The notes beneath the pieces are model-generated. The model had not been told where the DNA came from. It saw only the letters and a program-made list of their open reading frames with translations, and ran no database searches. The position numbers and the translations under genes are program-made. From Falsochrobactrum tianjinense (lineage in GTDB: Bacteria > Pseudomonadota > Alphaproteobacteria > Rhizobiales > Rhizobiaceae), in contig NZ_JAHRVA010000004.1 in assembly GCF_019100495.1 (NCBI RefSeq), forward strand, positions 336,873-400,872: 64,000 nucleotides of DNA. The letters are read 5' to 3'. This document shows, piece after piece, positions 63,016-64,000 of the stretch. Numbering within the stretch: position 1 is the first letter of the stretch; each line of letters starts with the position of its first letter.

Positions 63016-64000
63016 CAAAAGTCCATCGCAAACAATCTGGCCTCAGGTGGGGTTGACGACAGTTTCAGCCGTACTGTGGGATGATCAGCTGTGATTTGTG
63101 ATGGAGCTGTAGTTGTCGTCACAATATACTGGAATGGAGGGGGGCTAGTCTTCTCTTCCAGGCCCAGCGTGAAATCAAAGAGATTTGAGTAAATGCCAGC
63201 GTCGAGGTCTGCTTCGCGGGGACTGTCGTGGATGAGGAACGATGGTAGGTTCGCCTTTCCATTCACCGAGAGGATCATGGCGGCGAGGTCAAAAGCAACG
63301 ATCTTGAATGACTCTACTGCCGCCGTTGAAAGACCTGCGCCGCGATCAAGCAATATCTCAGGATGCAGACCGTTACCGTCCAGCTTCACTTTCCCAGTGC
63401 AACCATTGGGCATCAAATTCGCGACAAGTTGTCGAAAGAGTGTTTCCAGATCACCTATCGCTGCTGCAGCGCGCTCGCGCTCAAGGCCCATCTTTTGTCG
63501 CTGGCCTTCCAGTATTCTGTCAACACTAGCCAAGCGTTGAACTACTCGGGCGCGATCACCTAACTGGCGGTCGAACCAGTTAGCTTCTCTCACCAAGTCC
63601 TGCGCGCGATTGATAGCCTTGTTGGCGTTAGAAACCTGCTGTTCGAGTTGAGAGAAAGAAGCATCAATTTTGGAAATCTCACCATCCAATCGAGCGATTT
63701 CCTGATCGAGTTTTTCAATTTCTCCGGGCAGCGCCAGTCTTTGACGATCTAACTCAGCGACGTGTTTCTCGGTCCGTTCAATCCGGCCTTTCACCTCGTC
63801 AAGGTTGCACCGTTGTAAAGACACCCCACATCCCTTAGCCTTCACTTCATCGATGCTGACATGACAAATTGCGCAACGGACAATAACACCAGTTTCAAGT
63901 CTCGCTTGCTCGGTTCCTTGTTCGGCGCGAGCAGCAGAAATCTGACTTGGAAGGCTGTTCTGTGTTTCGGCGTGGAATATTGACCCCACTAGCGGGCGAA
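63015..64000 (-). CDS. Coiled-coil SMC/ABC-like ATPase (5' end outside window)
   Basis: This is the C-terminal part of a larger ATPase; the frame is open to the window edge, and a GTG at 63989 is not necessarily the start. A Cys cluster, CAICHVSIDEVKAKGCGVSLQRC, lies near the visible N-terminus. It could be a zinc hook between two coiled-coil arms. About 150 residues of coiled coil follow (RIERTEKHVAELDRQRLALPGEIEKLDQEIARL and onward). The last 120 residues form an ABC head: LPSFLIHDSPREADLD is the Walker B/D-loop region and PPFQYIVTTTTAP the H-loop-like strand. It belongs with Rad50/SMC-type ATPases. The tightly coupled HNH gene points to a two-component defence module. Confidence 0.72.
   Translation of the reverse strand, partial: RPLVGSIFHAETQNSLPSQISAARAEQGTEQARLETGVIVRCAICHVSIDEVKAKGCGVSLQRCNLDEVKGRIERTEKHVAELDRQRLALPGEIEKLDQEIARLDGEISKIDASFSQLEQQVSNANKAINRAQDLVREANWFDRQLGDRARVVQRLASVDRILEGQRQKMGLERERAAAAIGDLETLFRQLVANLMPNGCTGKVKLDGNGLHPEILLDRGAGLSTAAVESFKIVAFDLAAMILSVNGKANLPSFLIHDSPREADLDAGIYSNLFDFTLGLEEKTSPPPFQYIVTTTTAPSQITADHPTVRLKLSSTPPEARLFAMDF

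Noticed and set aside
1..64000. CRISPR array or rRNA operon
   Set aside because: No regularly spaced direct repeats and no rRNA-like sequence were seen; the only RNA gene I could support is tRNA-Leu.

Overview
The window reads as a chromosomal segment of an alphaproteobacterium of the Brucellaceae (the Brucella/Ochrobactrum group). Many housekeeping proteins (TruA, Fmt, Def, LepA, DapB, DapD, DapE, GpmA, Glk, ArgB) agree in length and sequence with Brucella proteins as I remember them, with enough substitutions to suggest an Ochrobactrum-like member rather than a classical pathogenic Brucella. From memory, this gene order belongs to Brucella chromosome II, but I could not check that.

Layout. 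Positions 1-5.3 kb hold the end of a branched-chain amino acid permease, a GMC oxidoreductase and a methionine ABC transporter (metQ, then metN-metI). Positions 5.3-12 kb hold a VOC protein, a TPR lipoprotein, rpsU, a membrane serine-hydrolase-like protein, a MaoC dehydratase, and a HAD phosphatase divergent from a homoserine-dehydrogenase-like/SAF protein. Positions 11.4-15 kb carry the three-gene proton-translocating transhydrogenase operon and a small aa3 oxidase subunit IV. At 15-18.6 kb are a FeeM-like acyltransferase and a GGDEF-EAL protein. Positions 18.9-24 kb form a catabolic-looking group: SDR, class I glutamine amidotransferase, 2-hydroxyacid dehydrogenase, LacI regulator, MarR regulator and creatininase-like amidohydrolase. 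A His-rich CobW metallochaperone with a WD40 partner, an esterase and the MsrPQ methionine sulfoxide repair system follow up to 29.2 kb.

Positions 31-60.5 kb are a dense housekeeping block: rpmH-rnpA-yidC, yihA (engB), argB, a pyrimidine nucleotidase, a LOG protein, dapD, dapE, the def-fmt-truA operon, rmuC, lepA, uppP, queG, a FloR/CmlA-like exporter, mepA, mgsA, glk, an MsbA-like exporter, dapB and gpmA. The lysine/diaminopimelate pathway (dapB, dapD, dapE), N-formylmethionine processing (fmt, def) and membrane/peptidoglycan functions (yidC, uppP, mepA) are all represented.

The last 3.4 kb look acquired. A tRNA-Leu(CAG) gene is followed by a P4-type tyrosine integrase with repeats in front of it, a fragment of an IS3-family transposase, and then a two-gene module on the minus strand. 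That module is a coiled-coil ABC/SMC-like ATPase with a Cys cluster, cut by the window edge, translationally coupled to an HNH endonuclease. It is the best candidate here for an undescribed system, most plausibly anti-phage or anti-plasmid defence, but this rests on architecture and context only.
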